A stretch of DNA of 64,000 bases from Mariniflexile sp. AS56 (GTDB lineage: Bacteria > Bacteroidota > Bacteroidia > Flavobacteriales > Flavobacteriaceae): the NCBI RefSeq assembly GCF_030552475.1, contig NZ_JAUPED010000009.1, forward strand, positions 172,212 through 236,211. Direction: 5' to 3'. Positions 8,616-16,247 of the stretch are shown here, one piece after another. The position numbers and the translations under genes are program-made. How positions within the stretch are numbered: the stretch's first letter is position 1; each line of letters begins with the position of its first letter. Under the pieces are notes generated by a model that had not been told where the DNA came from, ran no database searches, and was given only the letters and a program-made list of their open reading frames with translations.

Positions 8616-10706
8616 TTAGTTTTCTTGGGCTTGTATGGCGGTTATAATTACGGTGCTATAAATATCATCTACGGTGCAACCTCTACTTAGGTCGTTTACG
8701 GGTTTGTTTAAACCTTGTAATACAGGACCAATGGCTAGGGCGCCTGTTTCGCGTTGCACAGCCTTATAGGTATTGTTCCCAGTGTTTAAATCTGGAAAAA
8801 TAAGTACGCTGGCACGACCTGCAACTTCAGAGTCTGGTAATTTGGTTTGTCCAATTCGCATATCAACAGCAGCATCATATTGAATAGGGCCTTCTATTTT
8901 TAACGTGGGTGCTTCTATTTTAACAATTTCAGTCGCTTCTCTTACTTTTTCAACATCGGCGCCTTTTCCAGATGCTCCCGATGAGTAGGACAACATGGCG
9001 ACTTTGGGTTCAATACCAAAATCTTTAGCGGTTTGTGCTGATGAAATGGCGATTTCTGCTAATTCCTTAGCATTGGGATTTGGGTTAATGGCACAATCGC
9101 CAAAAACAGAAATCCTATCTTCTAAACACATAAAGAAAATAGACGACACAATATTTACACCTGGTTTTGTTTTTATAAACTGTAAAGCAGGACGTAAGGT
9201 GTGTTGTGTGGTGTGTACTGCGCCAGACACCATACCGTCGGCATGCCCTTTGTAAATCATCATGGTGCCAAAATACGATACATCGGCCATGGCATCTCGA
9301 GCCATTTCTAAATTAACGTTTTTATGTTTTCTAAGTTCGTAGAAGGTGTTTACGTAATCATCAAAATAGGGTGATTTTGTAGGAGATACAATGTTTATAG
9401 CATTCAAATCTAAAGAGATATCTAGTTTTTCAATACGCTCTTTAATTAAGTCTTCGTCACCAATAAGTGTTAATTCTACAACTTGTGCATTTATTAATCG
9501 TGCTGTAGCTTCTAAAACTCGTTCGTCCGAACCTTCCGGTAACACAATGTGTTTTTTGTTTTTTAATGCCCTTTGCAATAAATTATATTGAAACATCCTT
9601 GGGGTGAATATCCCAGATTCAAAGGTTATTAATTTTTCAGCAAGCTTATCGGTATCCACATGTTTTTCAAAAGTAGAAATAGAGGTGGTTATTTTTTCAT
9701 CATTTTCAGCGTATATTTTAGATTTAATACCGCCAATTTTATTCGTTACCAAATAGGTGCCGTCTTTCACGCTTATTATGGGCACCACGCTAGAAAGACC
9801 TTCAATAAGCTTTAAAATTGGGGCTTCCGGAATAAGGCCGCCAGTTAAAATGATACCCGAAATTTTAGGGTAGTTTTTAGAAATATTGGCTTGTAAGGCT
9901 CCTAAAATAATATCGGCTCTATCGCCAGGTGTAATTACTAAAGCATTTTCTTTTAAATGTGTGAGGTAATTACGTAATTGCATGGCTCCCACACTAAAAC
10001 TGTCAATAAGATTGTTTAGCATGTCTTTGCCAAAAAGTACTTTACCATCAAGCGATTTTACAACCTCTTTAACCGTAGGACTCGCTAGGTTATTAATTTT
10101 TGGAATAACCGTAATATCTGTATCTATATGAATGCGTTTTTGTAATAACTCTTTTAAGGTTGAAACCTCATTGGAGTCTACCTTATTAGTCATTATTGAA
10201 AGCACGTCCACTGAACTTCTAAAGGTGTCATAGGCCAATTGAACGCTGTCAACAATTTCCTTGTTTTCTTTTTTATCGCCTTGCATCACGATAATAACAG
10301 GTAGGCTTAAGTTTTTTGAAATTAAGATATTTAAATCGAGTTCAATACTAGAGTTTTCATGCGAAAAATCGGTTCCTTCAACTAAAACAAAATCAAAATG
10401 AGTTTCAAGGTGCTTGTATTTTTTGATTATTTCGTCTAGCACTTCGCCAGATTTTCCTTGGTTGTATAAATCTAGAACCTCATTTCTAGTAAATGCATAG
10501 GTTTTTTTGTAGTTGATATCAATCTCAAAATGCGAAAGCACGGTGCTAATATGGTTGTCCATTTCACCAGCATCTAAATCTTCAATTATAGGTCTGAAAT
10601 ACCCAACTTTGGCTGTTTTACCTAAAAGCATACGCATTAAACCCAAAACAACAACAGATTTTCCGCTGTTAGGTTCTATAGTGGCTACATAAATTCCTTT
10701 GCTCAT
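8616..10706 (-). CDS. pta: Phosphate acetyltransferase, long three-domain form
   Basis: A 696-residue Pta that converts acetyl-CoA and phosphate to acetyl phosphate. The N-terminal part resembles a BioD-type P-loop domain (GIYVATIEPNSGKSVVVLGL), the middle is DRTGG-like (around residues 220-330), and the C-terminal half is the PTA_PTB catalytic domain (HIVLPEGSDERVLEA, PNAKELAEIAI, KVAMLSYSSGASGKG, GPIQYDAAVD, VLIFPDLNTGNNTYKAV). The long form is typical of enterobacteria and Bacteroidota. It is the first gene of a pta-ackA operon, with a -7 box at 10794-10801 and a palindrome in the leader. No odd residues were noticed. Confidence 0.96.
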   Translation of the reverse strand: MSKGIYVATIEPNSGKSVVVLGLMRMLLGKTAKVGYFRPIIEDLDAGEMDNHISTVLSHFEIDINYKKTYAFTRNEVLDLYNQGKSGEVLDEIIKKYKHLETHFDFVLVEGTDFSHENSSIELDLNILISKNLSLPVIIVMQGDKKENKEIVDSVQLAYDTFRSSVDVLSIMTNKVDSNEVSTLKELLQKRIHIDTDITVIPKINNLASPTVKEVVKSLDGKVLFGKDMLNNLIDSFSVGAMQLRNYLTHLKENALVITPGDRADIILGALQANISKNYPKISGIILTGGLIPEAPILKLIEGLSSVVPIISVKDGTYLVTNKIGGIKSKIYAENDEKITTSISTFEKHVDTDKLAEKLITFESGIFTPRMFQYNLLQRALKNKKHIVLPEGSDERVLEATARLINAQVVELTLIGDEDLIKERIEKLDISLDLNAINIVSPTKSPYFDDYVNTFYELRKHKNVNLEMARDAMADVSYFGTMMIYKGHADGMVSGAVHTTQHTLRPALQFIKTKPGVNIVSSIFFMCLEDRISVFGDCAINPNPNAKELAEIAISSAQTAKDFGIEPKVAMLSYSSGASGKGADVEKVREATEIVKIEAPTLKIEGPIQYDAAVDMRIGQTKLPDSEVAGRASVLIFPDLNTGNNTYKAVQRETGALAIGPVLQGLNKPVNDLSRGCTVDDIYSTVIITAIQAQEN

Positions 10707-10750
10707 CTTGTTTTTTTGTAGAGTTATAAAGATAATTGTTACGCGCTTTC

Positions 10751-10769
10751 AAACATAATAATTATGTTT
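10751..10769. repeat. Perfect 19-base palindrome in the pta leader
   Basis: AAACATAAT-A-ATTATGTTT is a perfect inverted repeat with a one-base centre. It lies between the pta -7 box (10794-10801) and the pta start (10706). Both an operator and a small leader hairpin are possible; the short centre favours a protein-binding site. Confidence 0.5.
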
Positions 10770-10793
10770 ATTTTATTGTTAAAAGTGGTGTTG

Positions 10794-10801
10794 CAAAGGT
10801 A
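10794..10801 (-). promoter_or_regulatory. Bacteroidota -7 box (TACCTTTG) for pta-ackA
   Basis: On the reverse strand TACCTTTG matches TAnnTTTG, placing the transcript start about 80 bases before the pta ATG. The rest of the gap 10707-10967 holds a weak hairpin (aattcc/ggaatt near 10886) and nothing else I can identify. Confidence 0.55.
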
Positions 10802-10967
10802 ATACTAGTACTTTTAAGTAAAGATGATATTAGTCATTATTCTAATATAAAGATTGGCTTTTTTAGCTTTTAGAATGATGGCGTTAATTCCTAAAAGGAA
10901 TTCTTAATTATAATTTAGAGGGTGGAATGATATATGCTATTGTGAAATTATTTCCCCAAATTATTTG

Positions 10968-11909
10968 TTATAAACAGCTGCAGCCAAATAGGTCAATTTC
11001 TTCATACCATAAATATACTGGTTCATTATTTTCATTAATATAAATCAATGCTCTAGAAGGTGTGTCTAGTTCGTTATTAATAGGGAAGGAGTCTGCATAT
11101 ACAAAATACAAGTTGTTAGTGCCCTTTATTTTAGCAAATGATTTTTGAAGGTTTAAATTGGTTGGACAATCGAAACATTCGTTTTTATAATCATTTAGTA
11201 TATGTAAATCTACTTGGGGGTTGTTTTCAAAAATTAAATCAATTAAAAAAGGGCTACTGAATAGTAGTTTGTCGTTTTTAGAAAAAGTTGTTGTGTCAAT
11301 GGAGTATTCAAAATATTCTAAACATTCATCTACATAAGCACCTAATTCCATTATTTGGGTTGATCCAACTTTGTTTGTAGTATAATAATATGTTTTAGGT
11401 TTGGCACTTGTGTTAAGTATTGAATTTAGGAGTATGGGGTAAAACTTAATTTTCCCGAAATGTTCCATCGTGTTTTTCGGTACTGTATCATGCTTTTTAA
11501 TCAAGTCCATTTCCTTTGAAACTGGGATGAACTTATTTTCTATAAGGTTGTATTTAGGAAAAGTCAATATTCCAATTTCAGTATTAGAGAGCCTGAAAAT
11601 TGGGGAAAGAACTTGTTTAAATGCATAATCGTTTTGTTTTTCAGATTTTAAGGCATTCAAAAAAATCAAGTTGTTTACGGTTAACTTGTTTTTAGATATT
11701 ATTTGATTAATATATTCAGTCTTTAAACTGTCATTTTTATATCTGTTTTTCCAATATTCTTCGCAATCAGACATTGGTTGTTCTGATATGTTTTCTGTAT
11801 TTGGATTGTTAGCACTGATATGTGCTTCTTGAAACGTTTTTTCTTTATCTTGATTTTTACAAGAGTTTAAAGCTAATAGGCTGAATACTATTAATAGTTT
11901 GTATTTCAT
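10968..11909 (-). CDS. Hypothetical lipoprotein, 313 aa
   Basis: The product begins MKYKLLIVFSLLALNSCKNQ, a type II signal peptide with a lipobox ending at Cys17, followed by a hydrophilic linker with many Asn, Glu and Lys. The remainder is a mixed alpha/beta-looking domain with several cysteines (one in SDCEEYW near residue 50, a pair in ECFDCPTN, and the end FGCSCL). I do not recognise a family. It stands alone between gldA and pta on the same strand. It is probably anchored to the inner or outer membrane facing the periplasm. Base composition is slightly more AT-rich than its neighbours, which is compatible with an accessory gene. Confidence 0.65.
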   Translation of the reverse strand: MKYKLLIVFSLLALNSCKNQDKEKTFQEAHISANNPNTENISEQPMSDCEEYWKNRYKNDSLKTEYINQIISKNKLTVNNLIFLNALKSEKQNDYAFKQVLSPIFRLSNTEIGILTFPKYNLIENKFIPVSKEMDLIKKHDTVPKNTMEHFGKIKFYPILLNSILNTSAKPKTYYYTTNKVGSTQIMELGAYVDECLEYFEYSIDTTTFSKNDKLLFSSPFLIDLIFENNPQVDLHILNDYKNECFDCPTNLNLQKSFAKIKGTNNLYFVYADSFPINNELDTPSRALIYINENNEPVYLWYEEIDLFGCSCL

Positions 11910-11949
11910 TTCAAAGCCATATAAATAAATTTATAAACTACAATTAACA

Positions 11950-12846
11950 CTACTTCGAAGTCATCTCTCTAAAAAGCGATTCTAAACTTGCGTTTTTTTG
12001 GTTGAGTTGTAAAATTTTTAATTGGTTGTCATGGGCAAAATCAAATACATGCGAGCGCATGTCTTCCGAAGTTGAAAAAGTGATTTCATAAACAAAATCA
12101 TGGGTATTTACAACTGTTTTTACTTTTGGTAATTTTAATAAAAAGGCGTCTTCAACTCGGTAATCGAACTCCACAATAACTATTTGTTCTTTGCTTTCAC
12201 GTAAGTCGTTAAGTTTTTTGTCGGCGACAATTTCACCTTTATTAATTATAATAACGCGGTCGCACATGGCTTCTACTTCCTGCATAATGTGTGTAGAAAG
12301 AAAAACGGTTTTAGTTTTACCTATAGATTTTATAAGGTTTCTAATTTCTACCAGTTGGTTAGGGTCTAAACCAGTGGTGGGTTCATCCAAAATTAAAACA
12401 TCGGGGTTGTGCAATAGGGCATTGGCTAAACCAACACGCTGGCGGTATCCTTTAGAGAGTTGCCCGATTTTTTTATGAGCTTCTGGGGTTAAACCCGTAA
12501 GTTCTATGACCTCGTCAATACGTTCCTTATTAATTTTATAGATGCTAGCGTTAAAAGCTAAATACTCCTTAATATACATGTCTAAATACAAGGGGTTGTG
12601 TTCTGGCAAATAACCCACACTTTGTTGTACTTGTTGTTTATGGGAGGTAACATCAAATCCATTTACGGTAGCAGAGCCTTCATTAGCATCTAGGTAAGTG
12701 GTTAAAATTTTCATCATAGTAGACTTTCCTGCGCCATTAGGACCTAAAAAACCTACGATTTCTGGCTTTTCAACTTTAAAGGAGATGTTATTCAATGCTT
12801 TTTGGCTTCCGTAAAGTTTCGAAATGCCTTCTACCTGTATTGACAT
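11950..12846 (-). CDS. gldA: Gliding-associated ABC transporter ATPase GldA
   Basis: A 298-residue ABC ATPase with Walker A GFLGPNGAGKST, signature LSKGYRQRVGLA, Walker B DVLILDEPTTGLDP and switch His in FLSTHIMQEVEAMCDRV. Sequence and length match the GldA branch of flavobacterial gliding ABC transporters, which pairs with GldF and GldG permeases; those are not in this window. A C-terminal domain of about 80 residues follows the nucleotide-binding core, as usual for this branch. It is a single gene with its own -7 box 18 bases upstream. The ATPase role is certain; the specific gliding assignment is likely but rests on overall similarity. Confidence 0.85.
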   Translation of the reverse strand: MSIQVEGISKLYGSQKALNNISFKVEKPEIVGFLGPNGAGKSTMMKILTTYLDANEGSATVNGFDVTSHKQQVQQSVGYLPEHNPLYLDMYIKEYLAFNASIYKINKERIDEVIELTGLTPEAHKKIGQLSKGYRQRVGLANALLHNPDVLILDEPTTGLDPNQLVEIRNLIKSIGKTKTVFLSTHIMQEVEAMCDRVIIINKGEIVADKKLNDLRESKEQIVIVEFDYRVEDAFLLKLPKVKTVVNTHDFVYEITFSTSEDMRSHVFDFAHDNQLKILQLNQKNASLESLFREMTSK

Positions 12847-12863
12847 ATTTAAAATTATTTGTT

Positions 12864-12871
12864 CAAAAATA
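12864..12871 (-). promoter_or_regulatory. Bacteroidota -7 box (TATTTTTG) for gldA
   Basis: On the reverse strand TATTTTTG matches TAnnTTTG and ends 18 bases before the gldA ATG, giving a leader of roughly 10 bases. Confidence 0.5.
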
Positions 12872-12950
12872 ATGATTATCTAATGTAATGTGAGTTTTGC
12901 TGTAAAATATTTAAAAGTTTTGATAAATATCAAAAAAAGGTTTTATGCTG

Positions 12951-12981
12951 TTTTGATTTCCTAAATAATTAATTACTTTAG
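12951..12981 (+). promoter_or_regulatory. Promoter of the aromatic amino-acid operon (-33/-7)
   Basis: TTTTG at 12951-12955 is followed, after 18 bases, by TACTTTAG at 12974-12981, one mismatch from TAnnTTTG. Transcription would begin near 12987, a few bases before the leader peptide ATG at 12992. The placement fits the attenuator that follows. Confidence 0.55.
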
Positions 12982-12991
12982 CATCATAATT

Positions 12992-13072
12992 ATGAAGACA
13001 ACAGTAGGTTATACATATTTTAGCGGATTTTATTTTTTCTTTAGCAGAAAGAACGAGACGTTGTATGTATAA
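12992..13072 (+). CDS. Phe/Tyr-rich leader peptide of the pheA operon attenuator, 26 aa
   Basis: A 26-codon frame (ATG 12992, TAA 13070-13072) encodes a peptide with five Phe and four Tyr. Eight of these fall in residues 7-17 (Y7, Y9, F10, F13, Y14, F15-F17); the ninth is Y25. It sits just behind a promoter and 58 bases before pheA, whose pathway makes Phe and Tyr. The last third of the frame overlaps an antiterminator arm (CGAGAC, 13054-13059). Thus a ribosome that finishes the peptide would cover that arm, and one stalled at the Phe/Tyr codons would leave it free. This is the layout of a classic leader-peptide attenuator. The peptide itself is expected to have no other role. Confidence 0.8.
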   Translation: MKTTVGYTYFSGFYFFFSRKNETLYV

Positions 13073-13104
13073 TTTATAAACATAAATTTTAATACTAAGT
13101 CTCG
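13054..13104 (+). promoter_or_regulatory. Antiterminator of the pheA attenuator
   Basis: CGAGAC at 13054-13059 is perfectly complementary to GTCTCG at 13099-13104, which is also the 5' arm of the terminator. A second short match, GTAT 13063-13066 with ATAC 13093-13096, would extend the stem after an internal loop. The two structures exclude each other. Confidence 0.7.
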
Positions 13105-13126
13105 ATGAAAATCGGGACTTTTTTTT
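13097..13126 (+). terminator. Intrinsic terminator (attenuator) before pheA
   Basis: AAGTCTCGAT (13097-13106) pairs over ten positions with ATCGGGACTT (13111-13120), with one G-T pair, around a GAAA tetraloop. A run of eight T follows (13119-13126). It lies five bases before the pheA ATG, after the leader peptide, so it would stop transcription before the operon. Confidence 0.85.
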
Positions 13127-13130
13127 GTAT

Positions 13131-13958
13131 ATGATAAACACAGTGGCCATACAAGGCGTAAAAGGATCTTTTCATCATATTGTGTCACAGCAATTTTTTG
13201 ATAAGCCTGTTGATGCTATAGAATGTTTAACATTCGACCAAGTAGTCGATTCTTTAATTACTAAAGAGTGCGATGCTGCTATTATGGCTTTAGAGAATTC
13301 TATCGCTGGGTCTATCATTCCTAATTATGCTTTAATTAATAAATTTGGGTTGCATATTGTTGGTGAACATTATTTAGATATTCAGCACAATTTAATGGCA
13401 CTACCTAATCAGAGTATTAAAGAAATTAAGGAAGTGTATTCGCACCCTATGGCATTATTGCAGTGTGTGGAGTTTTTTAAATTACATCCACATATTAAAT
13501 TGGTAGAAGATAAAGATACTGCCGAGGTTGCACAACGTATACAAGAAAAACAACTTAAAGGGGTAGGTGCTATTGCGAGTGCTATGGCTGCCGAAATTTT
13601 TGAGTTGGATATTTTAGCAAAAAGTATTCAAACTATAAAACATAACGAAACCCGTTTTGTAATAGTGAAGCGTACCAATTCTGAAGTGCCAGAGATGCAA
13701 ATTAATAAAGCATCGGTTCGCTTTGAGGCAGACCACAAACGAGGTAGTTTAGCGGCTATTTTAAATGTGATGAGCGATTGTAAAATGAGTTTAACTAAAA
13801 TACAATCTCTTCCAATTGTGGAAACTCCTTGGAAATATGCCTTTTTTGTAGATGTTACTTTTGAAAAGTATGACGATTTTAAAAAAGCAAAATCGATTAT
13901 AGAAATTATGGCACAAAGTTTTAAAGTTTTGGGTGAGTATAAAAATGCAAAGTTATGA
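13131..13958 (+). CDS. pheA: Prephenate dehydratase
   Basis: At 275 residues this has a PDT catalytic domain and a C-terminal ACT domain. It opens VAIQGVKGSFHHIVSQQFF, has ALENSIAGSIIPNYALI and ends the catalytic part with NETRFVIV (the conserved TRF motif). The ACT domain (about residues 198-265) has GSLAAILNVMSDCKMSLTKI. Where many dehydratases have the Phe-binding ESRP motif, this reads QSLP, so feedback inhibition by Phe may be altered or use other residues. The enzyme turns prephenate into phenylpyruvate. ATG 13131 is used; an in-frame TTG at 13125 lies in the T run of the terminator. It overlaps the next gene by four bases. Confidence 0.93.
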   Translation: MINTVAIQGVKGSFHHIVSQQFFDKPVDAIECLTFDQVVDSLITKECDAAIMALENSIAGSIIPNYALINKFGLHIVGEHYLDIQHNLMALPNQSIKEIKEVYSHPMALLQCVEFFKLHPHIKLVEDKDTAEVAQRIQEKQLKGVGAIASAMAAEIFELDILAKSIQTIKHNETRFVIVKRTNSEVPEMQINKASVRFEADHKRGSLAAILNVMSDCKMSLTKIQSLPIVETPWKYAFFVDVTFEKYDDFKKAKSIIEIMAQSFKVLGEYKNAKL

Positions 13959-15100
13959 TTGAGGCAGCTAACAGATTAAACACCGTTGAAGAGTACTACT
14001 TCTCAAAAAAATTGAGAGAAGTGAACTTGCTTATTGCCAGTGGCAAGCCTATTATCAATTTAGGTATTGGTAGCCCAGATATGCAACCACCACAAAAAGT
14101 GATAGATGCTTTAAATGAAGGTTTTGCAAACCCAAGTGCGCATAAATACCAAAGTTACCAAGGGTTGCCAGAGTTAAGAGAAGCTATTGCCGATTTTTAT
14201 AAAGCGCATTTTTCGGTAAACTTAAGTCCGTCTACAGAAATCTTGCCGTTAATGGGAAGTAAGGAAGGGATTATGCACATTTCTATGGCATATCTTAATG
14301 AAGGTGATGAGGTTTTGATACCAAATCCAGGGTATCCAACATACGCGTCGGTAACCAAGTTAGTTGGCGCTAATGCTGTTTTTTATGAATTAGATGAAGC
14401 TACAAATTGGTTGCCAGATTTTGATGCTTTAGAAAAATTAGATTTAAGTAAAGTAAAAATAATGTGGGTTAATTACCCGCACATGCCAACAGGTGCACAA
14501 CCAAGCAAATCCTTGTTTGAGGATTTAGTGGCCTTTGGTAAAAAACATAATATTTTAATTGTTAACGACAATCCGTACAGTTTTGTTTTAAACGATTCAT
14601 ATAGAAGTATTTTAGAAGTTGAAGGTGCAAAAGAGGTTTGTTTAGAATTGAATTCGTTAAGCAAAACTTTTAATATGGCAGGATGGCGTGTAGGTATGGT
14701 TGTTGGCGATAACAAACATATTAACAACATATTAAAGGTGAAAAGTAATATGGATTCTGGAATGTTTTATGGCATACAAAAAGGTGCTATTGAAGCTTTA
14801 AAGTGTTCGAACATGTGGTTTGTGACCTTAAATAATGTGTACAAACAACGAAGAGATTTAGTTTGGAAATTGGCCGAAGCTCTAAATTGCACGTATGATA
14901 AAAATGCGACCGGATTATTTGTTTGGGCTAAGTTGCCACCTTTTATAAATTCGGAAGAATTTATAGATATGGTGCTTAAAAACAACCACATATTCATAAC
15001 ACCAGGAACTATTTTTGGTAGTAAAGGTGAAGGGTATATTCGGTTTTCGTTATGTGCTTCTACCGAGGTTTTAGAAGAGGCTATTGCAAGAATGAAATAA
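13955..15100 (+). CDS. PLP-dependent aminotransferase, class I (aromatic pathway)
   Basis: A 381-residue fold-type I aminotransferase. The PLP lysine is Lys237 in SLSKTFNMAGWRVGM. Other signatures are INLGIGSPDMQPP, the tyrosine-containing GYPTYASVTKLVGA, and NDNPYSF for the ring-stacking and Asp contacts. Its start overlaps the pheA stop (ATGA), and tyrA follows. The context therefore suggests it aminates phenylpyruvate and hydroxyphenylpyruvate (or prephenate) to give Phe and Tyr. Aspartate-type substrates cannot be excluded from sequence. The operon position is the main ground for the specific role. Confidence 0.85.
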   Translation: MIEAANRLNTVEEYYFSKKLREVNLLIASGKPIINLGIGSPDMQPPQKVIDALNEGFANPSAHKYQSYQGLPELREAIADFYKAHFSVNLSPSTEILPLMGSKEGIMHISMAYLNEGDEVLIPNPGYPTYASVTKLVGANAVFYELDEATNWLPDFDALEKLDLSKVKIMWVNYPHMPTGAQPSKSLFEDLVAFGKKHNILIVNDNPYSFVLNDSYRSILEVEGAKEVCLELNSLSKTFNMAGWRVGMVVGDNKHINNILKVKSNMDSGMFYGIQKGAIEALKCSNMWFVTLNNVYKQRRDLVWKLAEALNCTYDKNATGLFVWAKLPPFINSEEFIDMVLKNNHIFITPGTIFGSKGEGYIRFSLCASTEVLEEAIARMK

Positions 15101-15176
15101 GTTTACAGTTGCTGTAAGCAAAAGAAATAACTAGTAATTAAAAAAGCTTGCTTCTTTGGAGTGGGTTGAAAGAGGA

Positions 15177-16028
15177 ATGAAAAATATATATATTATAGGC
15201 GTAGGTTTAATAGGCGGAAGTCTTGCTATCGATATTAAAAGGAAATACCCCGATGTGGTAATTCACGGTATCAGTAGAAAAGAAACGACGCTAGACGAAG
15301 CTTTGGCTCTTAATTTAATTGATAAAAAGGCTACTTTAGATGATATAGTTCATGCCGATTTAGTGATTATTTCTATTCCTGTGGATGCTACTGTGAAATT
15401 ATTACCAACTATTTTAGATAAAATATCGGATACTGGTTTGGTGGTAGATGCGGGTTCTACGAAAGTAGATATTTGTAAAGTGGTTGAAAACCACCCAAGA
15501 CGAAGAAATTTTTTAGCAATGCATCCTATTGCAGGAACCGAACATTCGGGACCTAGTGCTGCTATTCCTGATTTGTTTGTGGGGAAAACGAATATTATTT
15601 GTGAAGTTGAAAAAACAACATTCAAACTTCAGGAAAAAGCATTAGACTTATTCAAATCTATTGGTATGCGTATTCGTTATATGAATCCGGAGGCGCATGA
15701 TAAGCACATTGCTTATGTATCGCATTTATCGCATATCAGTTCGTTTATGTTAGGGAAAACGGTGATTGATAAAGAGAAAAATGAACGCGATATTTTTGAT
15801 ATGGCGGGCAGCGGATTTGCATCGACGGTGCGTTTGGCTAAAAGTTCGCCAGAAATGTGGACGCCTATTTTTAAACAGAATAAACAAAATGTTATAGAAA
15901 CATTGGAGGAATACATCACGAACCTAACTCATTTTAAAGACCTAATGAAAGGGGACGATTTTGATGCTATTTTTAATGAAATGAAAGAAACCAACCATAT
16001 AAAAGATATTTTAAACGGTATTATTTAA
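15177..16028 (+). CDS. tyrA: Prephenate dehydrogenase
   Basis: The 283-residue product has an N-terminal NAD(P)-binding Rossmann motif (IYIIGVGLIGGSLAIDI) and a helical C-terminal dimerisation domain. Catalytic region motifs are FLAMHPIAGTEHSGP, with the conserved His of the HPIAG segment, and AYVSHLSHISSF. It oxidatively decarboxylates prephenate to 4-hydroxyphenylpyruvate. There is no chorismate mutase fusion here; the mutase is fused to the DAHP synthase downstream. ATG 15177 follows agagg and begins at the Rossmann strand; the frame from GTG 15156 would add seven unconserved residues. It is third in the pheA operon. Confidence 0.93.
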   Translation: MKNIYIIGVGLIGGSLAIDIKRKYPDVVIHGISRKETTLDEALALNLIDKKATLDDIVHADLVIISIPVDATVKLLPTILDKISDTGLVVDAGSTKVDICKVVENHPRRRNFLAMHPIAGTEHSGPSAAIPDLFVGKTNIICEVEKTTFKLQEKALDLFKSIGMRIRYMNPEAHDKHIAYVSHLSHISSFMLGKTVIDKEKNERDIFDMAGSGFASTVRLAKSSPEMWTPIFKQNKQNVIETLEEYITNLTHFKDLMKGDDFDAIFNEMKETNHIKDILNGII

Positions 16029-16071
16029 AGTATCCAAAAATGGTTAAAGCTGGAAAGTTAGCTGTACCCCC

Positions 16072-16154
16072 GCGTTAGGGATTGCAGCGGAAAGCCCACA
16101 GCGACGCAGGAGCGCGGACTTGTAGCGAAAAGCCCGACCCTTAGGGTAACGCCC
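16072..16154 (+). repeat. Dispersed intergenic repeat, copy 2
   Basis: It starts gcgttagggattg, contains gcggaaagcccacagcg and aaaagcccgaccctt, and ends agggtaacgccc. The ends GCGTTA and TAACGC are inverted. It interrupts the aromatic operon between tyrA and the DAHP synthase gene. It shares most positions with copy 1 (4463-4545). Confidence 0.85.
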
Positions 16155-16247
16155 AAATAAAATGTAAACGAGTAAATATTAATTATAAAAAATTATTTCG
16201 AAACATGTGAGTTTCACATCAAGTAGATTTAAAGTAAATCAAAGAAA

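Noticed and set aside
12911..13150. A 79-residue minus-strand frame over the pheA leader
   Set aside because: It runs antisense across the promoter, leader peptide and terminator; its composition is that of AT-rich non-coding sequence.
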